From NCBI GenBank assembly GCA_964350605.1, contig CAYGKP010000045.1:1-14445 (forward strand): a DNA stretch of 14,445 nucleotides, written 5' to 3'. Source of the DNA: CAYGKP01 sp964350605 (GTDB lineage Bacteria > Bacteroidota > Bacteroidia > Cytophagales > JAAEPT01). The position numbers were made by a program, and so were the translations under genes. Positions 5,387 through 12,679 of this stretch are shown here, piece by piece. The notes below the pieces were generated by a model. It was given only the letters and a program-made list of their open reading frames with translations, searched no databases and was not told the origin of the DNA. How positions within the stretch are numbered: position 1 is the stretch's first letter; every line of letters begins with the position of its first letter.

Positions 5387-8300
5387 CGGGGAAGGTAATA
5401 GCGGTAGTCGATGACCGATTGATTGTAACGGTGCTGTACGTCGAGGGCCTCGAGTTCAATGCGCATAGCCTGGTCGATGTTGTGTTGATATTCGAAGCGC
5501 CCCAGGCTGCCCAGGTCGAACCCGCGCTGGGCACTGACGCGTATGGTGTTGGCCTCTGGCAGCAGGGCTTCCTCATAGAGTCGCAGGCGTTCTTCCAGCA
5601 ACAGGACTTGCTGGTAGGCGTGGTTGGCATCGGCCCAGAGGGTCGCGCTTTGACTGGCTTGTTCGGCTTGCGCCGCGTGCCAACTCAATTTGGCCGACTG
5701 GTTCTGCGCATGATGGGGTAAGTACCAGATCGGCAACGATAGGCCCACGCTCCACCCATTGAACCGATCCGAGCGGTCCGCGAGGCCGCCATCCTGCAGG
5801 GGCGTGCCGATGATGGTGGTCGAGAAGACACCGATTTTAAAGCTGGGCGCCGATTGGGTGCGCGTCACACGCAATTGTTCGTAGGCCGACAGCACCCGGG
5901 CTTGCTGGGCGCGCAACTCGGGGTGCAGGGCAAAGGAAGCCGAATCAGGCGCGGGCGGGCTATCTAGCGTCTGGTAGGGTTCGGACTGGATTTCAACTGG
6001 CTCGTCGCTGGCGAGCAGTTGGACCAGTTGGGTTTCCACTTGGCGCAACTGGTGCTCATTGCTCTGCAATTGGTCGAGCATGCGATAGTGCGCGGTCTTT
6101 ACCTTGGCGAGGTCTAACTCAGTTGCAGCACCCCCTCGCAAAGCCCGCTCGGTGCCGGCCACTTGTGTGGTCCAAATGGAATCGAGGGTTAAGTAATGCG
6201 CGCGCTGGGCCAGGAGGTACTGGTAGCGGTCGTGCAAGGAATGCACCGTCCGTTCGACTTCGCGCTTGCGCAGGTCCAGTTCGAAGATGGCTTGGGTTTC
6301 GCGGGCTTGGGCCAGACCGTGGCGGCGCGCCATCAGCATCGGAAACGGGATGGTCTGGCTCAGGTTGAACTGGTTGTCCTCGCGGTTCGCACTGTTGTAC
6401 TGCCCGAACGTCGCCGACAGCTCGGTGGGCCCCAGTTCCCAGGAGGTGCCCTTCTGGCGTCCGGCGGCCTCGGCTCGGTACTGCCCCGCAGCCAGGGACG
6501 GGTTGTCAGCCTCGGCTTTTTGCAGGAGTTGGGGGAGGGTATAGCCTGTCGCATCCTGAGCGGACAGACTGCCACTCGCACCAAGGAGTAGGAGGAGAAC
6601 CGTCACTTTCGCCGCCGACTTGCTGGGCCGCCAGCGTTCGAGCATGTCATAGAGTACAGGCAGAAGCAGGAGGGTCAACAGCGTCGCGCTGACCAGTCCG
6701 CCGATGACGACAGTCGCCAACGGACGTTGCACTTCTGCGCCGCCCGATTGGGAAAGGGCCATCGGCAAGAACCCCAAGGAAGCCACCGCCGCGGTCATCA
6801 GGACGGGGCGCAGGCGCACGTGGGTGGCCTGACGAATGCGCTCGCTGAGGTCGGTCACGCCTTCGTCGCGCAGGTGGTTGAGTTCGCCCAAGAGGACGAT
6901 GCCATTGAGCACCGCCACCCCGAACAGCGCGATGAAGCCAACGGCCGCCGAAATGCTGAATGGCATGCCCCGCAGTTCGAGGGCCAGCACCCCGCCGACG
7001 GCCGAAAGGGGAATGGCCGTGAGGATCAAAAGAGTCTGAGGCATGGAGCGAAACGTGAAGTACAACAGGAATAAAATCAGGGCGAGGGCCAAGGGAACCA
7101 CCACCGCCAGGCGGTTGCGGGCTTCGGTCAGGTTCTCGAACTGACCCCCATAGGTTACGGAATAACCGGGCGGTAGCGCAACTTCTGCGCCCACCTTTGC
7201 CTTCAATTCCTCGACTACGGCTTCCATGTCGCGGCCCCGTACGTTGAAGGCCACCAGGATGCGGCGGTGGCCTTCGTCGCGTTGGATTTGATAGGGTGCC
7301 TCGCGCTGCTCGATCCGGGCGAGTTGTTCGAGGGGCACGGGCCGTCCGCTGGGCGTGGGCACGTAAAGGCTGCGCAGCGACGCGGGGTCGGTTCGTTGCT
7401 GGAGGCCCATGCGCACCACCAAGCCGAAACGCCGCTCGCCTTCATACACCTCGCCGACGTTGGCTCCCGCGTAGGCGCTGGTGATTACGCGATTCACCGT
7501 TTGCACGTCGATGTTGTGAAGTGCCAGTTGCTGCAACTCAATGTCAACGATCCACTGGGCCACCCCGTCGATGGGCTCGACATACACATCGCTCGCGCCT
7601 TCAACCTGCCGGGCCACGTCGTTCACTTGATCGGCCAGCCGCACCAATTCGCTCAAGTCGTCACCGTAGATCTTGACCACGATGTCCTGTTTGGCCCCCG
7701 TCATCAGTTCGTTGAACCGCATCTGGATGGGTTGCTGCATGCTGAAGGCACAGCCGGGTAGCCGCGCTTTGAGCACTTGCTCCATTGTGTCGGCCAGTGT
7801 TGCGCGCGTATCGGCGGTTTGCCATTCGCCACGGGGCTTGAGGATGACCATCATGTCGGCCGCCTCAATGGGCATGGGGTCGGTGGGAATTTCTCCTGAC
7901 CCGATTTTTGAGACCACTTGTTCGACTTCGGGAAAGCCGAGCAAAATCTCCTCGGCGATGGTGGTCGACTTGATGCTTTGTTCCAGCGAGCTGCCTTGCA
8001 GCACGTTAATCTGGATGGCGAAGTCCCCCTCGTCCAAGGTCGGGATGAACTCGGCCCCCAGCTTGGTGAACCGCCAGCCAGCGAACACGACGAGCACCAC
8101 CGATGCGCCGATCACCAGCCACTTCACGCGCATGGCTCCTTCCAATACGGGGCGATAGGCGCGGTAGATGGCCGCCACCAATCGATCCGAGAGGTTGGGT
8201 TTGTCGGTCTTTTTGCCTCGGAGCACCCAGGCACTCATCATCGGGACGTAGGTGAGCGAGAGTAGGAAGGCCCCCAGAATGGCGAACACCACCGTTTGGG

Positions 8301-9723
8301 CCATGGGCCGGAACATTTTACCCTCGATGCCTTCCAGGAAGAGGATGGGGAGGTAGACGATCAGGATGATGATCTCGCCAAACGCGGCGGAGCTACGGAT
8401 GCGTGAGGCCGCCCCGAAGACGGCTTCTTTCCGTTGGAGGGGGGTCAGGCCCGGTTGGGCTTGCAAGCGATGCAAAATGGCCTCGACAATGATCACCGAG
8501 CCGTCGACTATCAAGCCGAAATCAATGGCCCCCAGGCTCATCAAATTGGCCCAGACCCCGAACAGGTGCATCATGCCCAGCGCAAAGAGCAAAGCCAGCG
8601 GAATGACCGAAGCCACAACGGCCCCTGCCCGCCAGTTGCCTACCAGCAGGATGAGCACAAACAGGACGATGAGCGCGCCTTCGGTCAGGTTCGTTTTAAT
8701 CGTGCCCAGGGCGGTATTCACCAGCTTGCTGCGGTCGAGGAACGGGCGAATCTCCATGCCCTCGGGCAGGGACTTTTCAATCTCGGCGATGCGGGTTTTC
8801 ACCTCCTTGATGACCTGGGCGGAGTTGGCGCCTTTGCGCATCATCACCAGCCCGACGACGCCCTCGCCCTCGCCCTCGTAGGTCACCGCGCCGTAGCGCA
8901 CCGCATGGCCCCAACTCACTTCGCCGAGGTGGCCGATGCGAACAGGGCTCTGGCTTTTGCTGCTGGGCACAGGAACCTGACCCACGTCCTCCAGGCTTTC
9001 CAATAACCCTTCGGTGCGCAGGAACAGGGCCCTCTCGCGTTGTTCGATGTAGGCCCCCCCCGTGTTTGCGTTGTTGCGTGCCAGGGCCTCCATGACATCA
9101 AGAATGGAGAGGCCTTGGGCTTGCAGTCGCGCGGGGTCAATCCGCACTTCGTATTGGCGGAGTTTGCCACCAAGGGTGCTGACATCGGCCACCCCATCGG
9201 TGCCGAGCAAGCCCCGGCGCACGATCCAATCCTGGACTTCGCGCAGGTCCATGACGTCGAACTTGTCTTCGTAGCCTGCTTTGGGCGCGACCAGGTACTG
9301 GTAGATTTCCCCCAGCCCCGTGGTCACGGGGGCCATGCTCACCTCTAAGTCGCCAGCGGGCAGCGCGGCCCGGACAGCCACCAGCCGCTCGTCGATTTGG
9401 GCGCGGGCCCAGTACACATCGACATCTTCCTCGAACACCAAGGTGACGACTGACAGCCCGAACCGCGAGAACGAACGCATTTCGACCCGCCCAGGAAGGG
9501 TGGCCATCGCTTGTTCGACCGGGAAGGTCACCAGGCGTTCAATGTCCTCGGCGGCCAATTGCGGCGCGCTGGTGATGACCTGAACTTGATTATTGGTGAT
9601 GTCGGGCACCGCATCGACCGGCAGGCGCGTGGCTGACCAACCGCCCCAGACCACCAGAGCGAGCACCCCCAGCAACACAGGCAGGCGGTGGAAAATCGAG
9701 AAGCGAATCAGCTTCGAGAGCAT
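5383..9723 (-). CDS. CzcA/CusA metal RND pump fused to TolC-like channel
   Basis: The 1446-residue protein is a fusion. Residues 1-1030 are a complete HME-RND pump: TM1 near 12-30, a periplasmic porter domain, and a TM4 signature DFGLIVDGSVIIVEA with Asp401, Asp407 and Glu414, which match the proton-relay residues of CzcA. QPIQMRFNELMTGAKQD (664-680) is also typical of the heavy-metal class. Residues about 1040-1056 form a second hydrophobic, signal-peptide-like stretch ending LSAQ. Residues 1060-1446 resemble an outer-membrane factor with long helices and beta segments (FGQYN, SVGLSLPIW). The fusion is known in Bacteroidota, so it is probably real rather than a sequencing error. By class it exports Zn, Co, Cd, Ni, Cu or Ag using the proton gradient; the substrate is undetermined. 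The gene follows the His-rich gene by 92 bases and overlaps the adaptor by 4. Confidence 0.94.
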   Translation of the reverse strand: MLSKLIRFSIFHRLPVLLGVLALVVWGGWSATRLPVDAVPDITNNQVQVITSAPQLAAEDIERLVTFPVEQAMATLPGRVEMRSFSRFGLSVVTLVFEEDVDVYWARAQIDERLVAVRAALPAGDLEVSMAPVTTGLGEIYQYLVAPKAGYEDKFDVMDLREVQDWIVRRGLLGTDGVADVSTLGGKLRQYEVRIDPARLQAQGLSILDVMEALARNNANTGGAYIEQRERALFLRTEGLLESLEDVGQVPVPSSKSQSPVRIGHLGEVSWGHAVRYGAVTYEGEGEGVVGLVMMRKGANSAQVIKEVKTRIAEIEKSLPEGMEIRPFLDRSKLVNTALGTIKTNLTEGALIVLFVLILLVGNWRAGAVVASVIPLALLFALGMMHLFGVWANLMSLGAIDFGLIVDGSVIIVEAILHRLQAQPGLTPLQRKEAVFGAASRIRSSAAFGEIIILIVYLPILFLEGIEGKMFRPMAQTVVFAILGAFLLSLTYVPMMSAWVLRGKKTDKPNLSDRLVAAIYRAYRPVLEGAMRVKWLVIGASVVLVVFAGWRFTKLGAEFIPTLDEGDFAIQINVLQGSSLEQSIKSTTIAEEILLGFPEVEQVVSKIGSGEIPTDPMPIEAADMMVILKPRGEWQTADTRATLADTMEQVLKARLPGCAFSMQQPIQMRFNELMTGAKQDIVVKIYGDDLSELVRLADQVNDVARQVEGASDVYVEPIDGVAQWIVDIELQQLALHNIDVQTVNRVITSAYAGANVGEVYEGERRFGLVVRMGLQQRTDPASLRSLYVPTPSGRPVPLEQLARIEQREAPYQIQRDEGHRRILVAFNVRGRDMEAVVEELKAKVGAEVALPPGYSVTYGGQFENLTEARNRLAVVVPLALALILFLLYFTFRSMPQTLLILTAIPLSAVGGVLALELRGMPFSISAAVGFIALFGVAVLNGIVLLGELNHLRDEGVTDLSERIRQATHVRLRPVLMTAAVASLGFLPMALSQSGGAEVQRPLATVVIGGLVSATLLTLLLLPVLYDMLERWRPSKSAAKVTVLLLLLGASGSLSAQDATGYTLPQLLQKAEADNPSLAAGQYRAEAAGRQKGTSWELGPTELSATFGQYNSANREDNQFNLSQTIPFPMLMARRHGLAQARETQAIFELDLRKREVERTVHSLHDRYQYLLAQRAHYLTLDSIWTTQVAGTERALRGGAATELDLAKVKTAHYRMLDQLQSNEHQLRQVETQLVQLLASDEPVEIQSEPYQTLDSPPAPDSASFALHPELRAQQARVLSAYEQLRVTRTQSAPSFKIGVFSTTIIGTPLQDGGLADRSDRFNGWSVGLSLPIWYLPHHAQNQSAKLSWHAAQAEQASQSATLWADANHAYQQVLLLEERLRLYEEALLPEANTIRVSAQRGFDLGSLGRFEYQHNIDQAMRIELEALDVQHRYNQSVIDYRYYLPR

Positions 9724-9780
9724 AACAGCAGGGCCATCGCACGAGGGCGACAGCGTAAGAAGAAACAGGAGAACAAGGGA

Positions 9781-9820
9781 CTGCCGAAGGGCGGCAGCCG
9801 AGGGCTAGCGAGGCGCTAGC
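9781..9820. repeat. Two tandem perfect hairpins before the pump gene
   Basis: Two perfect inverted repeats lie in the 92-base gap between the His-rich gene and the pump gene. The first has arms CTGCCG/CGGCAG (9781-9786 and 9792-9797) with a 5-base loop. The second has arms GCTAGCG/CGCTAGC (9804-9810 and 9814-9820) with a 3-base loop and overlaps the TAG stop of the His-rich gene. No T-run follows on the minus strand, so neither looks like a normal terminator. They could set relative expression, stabilise the short upstream message, or be a partial attenuator. Confidence 0.6.
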
Positions 9821-10232
9821 AAGAAAAATTGGCGGGCGGACCGCGGCGGCTGAGCGAGCCAAGGGGTGTGTTGACCGGATGGGCAACAGGATCTATGGGG
9901 ATGACCTTGGGGGGAAGCGAAATCCGAAAGGGTGCAGGAAAGGTCAGCGTCGCCTGCGGGGTAAAATCAACTCCGGCCTCCGAGTGAATGAGGGGTTCGT
10001 GTTCGGTGCAGCTGTGAACCTGCTCGCAGGGATCGTTCTTGTGATGGTGCCGACCCGCCTGTGAATCCAGGCAGGAAGTCGGGTGGGCGGCCGAGAACCA
10101 ACCGGGCAGGTGCTCGTGATACGTCTCGCAGTGGTAGGCCTCGTGCGCGTGGGGCACAACGGCATGGGCCGCCGTCGCCATGCTGAGGAGCAGCCAAAGC
10201 CATCCAAATCGCATCAAACCTTTCGATCTCAT
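9816..10232 (-). CDS. Small secreted His/Cys-rich protein of metal-efflux operon
   Basis: The 138-residue protein has an N-terminal signal (basic MRSKGLMR, then a hydrophobic run WLWLLL, with AHA|V cleavage near 24). The mature part is rich in His, with clusters PHAHEAYHCETYHEH (28-41) and RHHHK (61-65), and has Cys35, Cys54, Cys69 and Cys75. The C-terminal third is Pro-rich. Small His-rich exported proteins at the head of RND metal-efflux operons are common in Bacteroidota, and a role as periplasmic metal buffer or chaperone for the pump is my inference. I do not recognise a characterised family. The start is uncertain: ATG at 10232 gives the better signal peptide, while ATG at 10214 has an AAAGG site 4 bases upstream. 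A TACCTTTT element (10237-10244) with TTG 23 bases upstream could be its promoter. Confidence 0.72.
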   Translation of the reverse strand: MRSKGLMRFGWLWLLLSMATAAHAVVPHAHEAYHCETYHEHLPGWFSAAHPTSCLDSQAGRHHHKNDPCEQVHSCTEHEPLIHSEAGVDFTPQATLTFPAPFRISLPPKVIPIDPVAHPVNTPLGSLSRRGPPANFSC

Positions 10233-10352
10233 TGTGAAAAGGTAGGAAATTTCTTCCAGCGATTGACCAATGAGAGAAGTCACAAGTATTTCCCCCTCGT
10301 AGCGCATCAGCACAAGCCAATGTGTTTTACGCCTAACTGGCGAGTGGCCCGA

Positions 10353-10389
10353 AAATGAAAAGGCCGAAGCACCTTTTGATGCCTCGGCC
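10353..10389 (-). terminator. Intrinsic terminator after tRNA-Asn
   Basis: On the minus strand a hairpin with outer arms GGCCGA/TCGGCC (10362-10389), continued inward with two mismatches to a 4-base AAAA loop, is followed by TTTTCATTTT. It lies 8 bases past the tRNA 3' end and should end its transcript. It also separates the tRNA from the His-rich gene downstream. Confidence 0.75.
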
Positions 10390-10397
10390 CACTTGGG

Positions 10398-10471
10398 CTC
10401 CCCCTGCTGGACTCGAACCAGCGACCCACTGATTAACAGTCAGTTGCTCTAACCAACTGAGCTAAGGAGGA
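10398..10471 (-). tRNA. tRNA-Asn (anticodon GTT)
   Basis: The 74-base cloverleaf is complete: acceptor TCCTCCT/AGGGGGA with one T-G pair, a D arm GCTCAGTTGGTTAGAGC, an anticodon stem ACTGA/TCAGT enclosing loop CTGTTAA with anticodon GTT (10435-10437), a 5-base variable loop, and a T arm GCTGG TTCGAGT CCAGC. The discriminator base is G, as usual for tRNA-Asn. CCA is not encoded (GCCC follows), so the end must be added by the nucleotidyltransferase. It stands alone, between the Nramp-related gene and the efflux operon, with its own promoter and terminator. Confidence 0.96.
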
Positions 10472-10496
10472 GTTTGCCCTCCCTTCGGAAGGACCG

Positions 10497-10528
10497 CAAA
10501 AATCGCAGTTCTTTCTGGTTTCAACAAA
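10497..10528 (-). promoter_or_regulatory. Promoter of tRNA-Asn
   Basis: On the minus strand TTTG (10525-10528) is followed after 20 bases by GATTTTTG (10497-10504), seven of eight positions like an ideal Bacteroidota -7 element (G for T at the first). Transcription would begin near 10490, about 20 bases before the mature tRNA, a normal length for a tRNA 5' leader. Confidence 0.55.
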
Positions 10529-10544
10529 TCCTGCCCGCGATTCT

Positions 10545-11798
10545 CTATCGAATCAGGTAGAGAACCCCCAGCAGCGTCAAAAAGACGATCCCGAGCCAAG
10601 CAAGGATCAAGAGCCATTTGGGCGGACGCGCCGCCAGCGGCACTTCTGGATTGTACAGGATGCGCAGGTTGATGAGCGCGGCCAACGGTGCAATCAGAAA
10701 GGAAGTCGCGGTCGCGATGTCGACCAGGGTGAGCAGCTTTTCCGCAAAGGCGATCAACACCAAAAACGCCCCCACGGCCAAGGCGACCAGCCAGAGTTGG
10801 TATTGCACCTTGCGCCCACGGGGGCTGGTTTTTTTATCGAAGAGCAATTCGACAGTCCGTTCAATCGAGCGGCCATAGCCGTCGATCAGTGTAATGGTTG
10901 TTGAGAACATGGTCGAGAAAGCTGCTAGCCCGATCACCGGGCCGCTCCAAGGACCCAGCACTCGGGTAAACAAGCCGACCACTTGCGCTGCAAAGCCGCC
11001 CGCCGAATTCGAGAAGACTTCGCCGCTGCCGAACATGAGGAGTGCCCCGATGGAGAGAAAGCATAGCGCCATCACGATCGAGAGTAGGTAGCCGATGTTG
11101 AAATCGAGCAGGGTTTCTTTTAGGGTGGGGTGATAGCCCGTCTGTTTGATCCGCTCTTGGGTCCACAGGCTGTGCCAGGCCGACATGTCAACGGCAATGG
11201 GCATCCAGCCCATCAAGGGGATTAGGAAGCCGAGGCCGTTCATCGTCCAAGGGGTGGAAGCGGTGAAGCCCTCTACGCGGTCGACAGGTCCGTGTGCGAA
11301 GGCCGCGATCACTGCGATGAGCACCGAGACGACCAGAATCAGCGAGACGAACTTGAGGGCCAGGTCGAGGAATTTGTATTGCCCCACGGCCAAGACGATC
11401 AAGCAGCCGAAGAGCAGGATCGCCGCCCAATGGGTGGGAGTCAGGCTGGTACCGATCAGGGCGTTCATCAGCCCGGCAGTCAGCGATGCAACCGCTGCGG
11501 TGACGATGAACATCGTTCCAATCGTCACGATCAGGTAGGCCCACAGGACCCAACGCCCGACCCGGCCATAGCCTTCCAGGATGCTGTCGCCCGTGGCGTT
11601 TGTGTAGCGCGAGGCGAATTCGAAGAAGGGGTACTTGAACAGGTTCGCCGCCAGGATAACCACCAGCAGGGCAAAACCGTACTCGGCTCCCGCCCGGGTG
11701 GATTGAACCAAGTGCGACACGCCGATGCAGGTGCTGGCGAACAAAATGCCGGGGCCGAAGGTGCGCCAAAAGCCGCGGCTGCGTGAGGAGGCCATCAT
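10545..11798 (-). CDS. Nramp-related transporter, non-canonical metal site
   Basis: The 417-residue protein has about 11 hydrophobic segments, within the usual size range of the Nramp (SLC11, LeuT-fold) family, and opens with a FGPGILFAS-type first helix as in that family. Canonical Nramp proteins carry DPGN in TM1, whose Asp and Asn bind the metal, and a Met in the TM6 MPHN region. Here TM1 reads CIGVSHLVQ (24-32), with Gly-Val-Ser-His at the DPGN position, and TM6 reads WMPIAVDMSAWH (198-209). Substrate is therefore uncertain: it may carry another divalent ion such as Mg2+, or something else. The start is MM at 11798. It is transcribed away from the sHsp gene and faces the tRNA-Asn, so it is probably a single-gene unit. 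Confidence 0.82.
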   Translation of the reverse strand: MMASSRSRGFWRTFGPGILFASTCIGVSHLVQSTRAGAEYGFALLVVILAANLFKYPFFEFASRYTNATGDSILEGYGRVGRWVLWAYLIVTIGTMFIVTAAVASLTAGLMNALIGTSLTPTHWAAILLFGCLIVLAVGQYKFLDLALKFVSLILVVSVLIAVIAAFAHGPVDRVEGFTASTPWTMNGLGFLIPLMGWMPIAVDMSAWHSLWTQERIKQTGYHPTLKETLLDFNIGYLLSIVMALCFLSIGALLMFGSGEVFSNSAGGFAAQVVGLFTRVLGPWSGPVIGLAAFSTMFSTTITLIDGYGRSIERTVELLFDKKTSPRGRKVQYQLWLVALAVGAFLVLIAFAEKLLTLVDIATATSFLIAPLAALINLRILYNPEVPLAARPPKWLLILAWLGIVFLTLLGVLYLIR

Positions 11799-11806
11799 AG
11801 TCGGGC

Positions 11807-11840
11807 CAAAGGTACTCAGCCGGATTCACCCCCGAAACAA
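11807..11840 (-). promoter_or_regulatory. Promoter of the Nramp-related gene
   Basis: On the minus strand TACCTTTG (11807-11814) matches TAnnTTTG exactly, and TTG (11838-11840) lies 23 bases upstream, at the long end of the accepted spacing. The -7 element ends 8 bases before the first ATG, the same distance as in the repressor gene, so the leader would be only about 4-5 bases. Confidence 0.55.
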
Positions 11841-12016
11841 GACAATATGGCATTTATTTTTGCTGGCTATTTCTGGATAACTGACAGAATGGCGCGGAAT
11901 GAGCCCAAACATCCGGCTGGAACAGTTTTTCCTCTACACAGACCACGATTCGGGGAAACCACAAAGACCCCGGTTACCACAGACGAACTCATCACTCAAC
12001 TCAAACATACACAACC
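11841..12016. other. Divergent intergenic region and sHsp leader
   Basis: No gene is visible here. TATTTTTG at 11855-11862 (+) fits a -7 element for the sHsp gene, but no TTG lies at the right distance upstream, so I do not call a promoter. The last 80 bases before the sHsp start are A/C-rich with no Shine-Dalgarno sequence, as is common for Bacteroidota, and contain short near-repeats of the type ACCACAAAGAC/ACCACAGACG (around 11960-11985). Confidence 0.45.
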
Positions 12017-12460
12017 ATGACACTTGTCAAATACCGCCGCCCCCTCTTCACCGATTTCTTCCCCAGCCCCTTCAGTCACTTGCTCGACGGCTTTGCGGAC
12101 AACACCCAGAGCCGCGACCCGAACGAGGTTCGCTTCGTGCCCTCGGTCGACGTCGCCGAGCACGAGAATCAGTTCGAGATCAGCGTGGCCTTGCCCGGCT
12201 TCAAGAAGGCGGACATCAGCGTAGAGGTCGAGGACGGCACCTTGAAGATTTCCGGTAAGCGGGACTTCAAGAAAGAGGAAAAAGAAGGCAGCAAATACCA
12301 CACGGTTGAAACCCAGTACGGGTATTTCCAGCGCGCCTTCCAGTTGCCCGACACGGTGAACGCCGAGAAGATCGACGCGCAATTCACCGATGGCCTCCTT
12401 CAGATCACCTTGCCTAAGGCCCCAAAAGTCGAGCGCAAAAGCCTGGTGACCATCAAGTAA
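12017..12460 (+). CDS. Small heat-shock protein, Hsp20/alpha-crystallin
   Basis: The 147-residue cytoplasmic ATP-independent chaperone holds unfolding proteins for later refolding by Hsp70/ClpB. The short N-terminal arm is rich in Phe and Pro (PLFTDFFPSPFSHLLDGF). The alpha-crystallin domain spans about 40-135: PSVDVAEHENQFEISVALPG at its start, the DISVEVEDGTLKISGKR strands, and the signature DGLLQITLPKA at 125-135. The C-terminal extension ends LVTIK, with a Val-x-Ile motif that usually mediates oligomer contacts. Length fits the family. The ATG at 12017 follows an A/C-rich leader without a Shine-Dalgarno site. It has its own terminator and is followed by the HtrA gene in the same direction, a sensible proteostasis pair. 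I see no CIRCE-like repeat in its upstream region. Confidence 0.95.
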   Translation: MTLVKYRRPLFTDFFPSPFSHLLDGFADNTQSRDPNEVRFVPSVDVAEHENQFEISVALPGFKKADISVEVEDGTLKISGKRDFKKEEKEGSKYHTVETQYGYFQRAFQLPDTVNAEKIDAQFTDGLLQITLPKAPKVERKSLVTIK

Positions 12461-12482
12461 CCGCTTAGTTAGGTTGAGCGAA

Positions 12483-12522
12483 CGCGGGCGACGCAAACAG
12501 GACGATTTTTGCTGCGCCCGCG
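12483..12522. repeat. Long hairpin in sHsp 3' region
   Basis: Arms CGCGGGCG (12483-12490) and CGCCCGCG (12515-12522) pair perfectly. Inside them, after a 2x2 internal loop, GCAAA pairs with TTTGC. It lies 22 bases after the sHsp stop and 7 bases before the terminator hairpin. No T-run follows it, so it may protect the 3' end of the message or act with the next hairpin in a double terminator. Confidence 0.55.
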
Positions 12523-12529
12523 CCATGAG

Positions 12530-12556
12530 CCGAGGGGATCACTCCCTTCGGTTTTT
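12530..12556 (+). terminator. Intrinsic terminator of sHsp gene
   Basis: A nine-pair stem, CCGAGGGGA/TCCCTTCGG with one G-T pair and a TCAC loop, is followed directly by TTTTT at 12552-12556. It sits 69 bases after the sHsp stop codon and before the HtrA gene, so HtrA most likely has its own promoter in 12557-12679, although I could not find a clear one there. Confidence 0.85.
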
Positions 12557-12679
12557 GGTTTCCTATCTTGAGGGAGGGCATACCGAACCGGGTCCTTTTG
12601 CGTTGGATCTTTTGGAATGAGTATTGCGAACCTCCACACGCAATTGAGAGTTGAACACAGCTAGAGAACCTGATCTATT

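Noticed and set aside
8434..9006. 190-codon open frame on the plus strand within the pump gene
   Set aside because: Gln/His-rich composition typical of antisense readings in GC-rich genes; the conserved pump frame covers it.
11855..11862. TATTTTTG as the promoter -7 element of the sHsp gene
   Set aside because: No TTG at 17-23 bases upstream, and the resulting leader would be about 150 bases; too weak to call.
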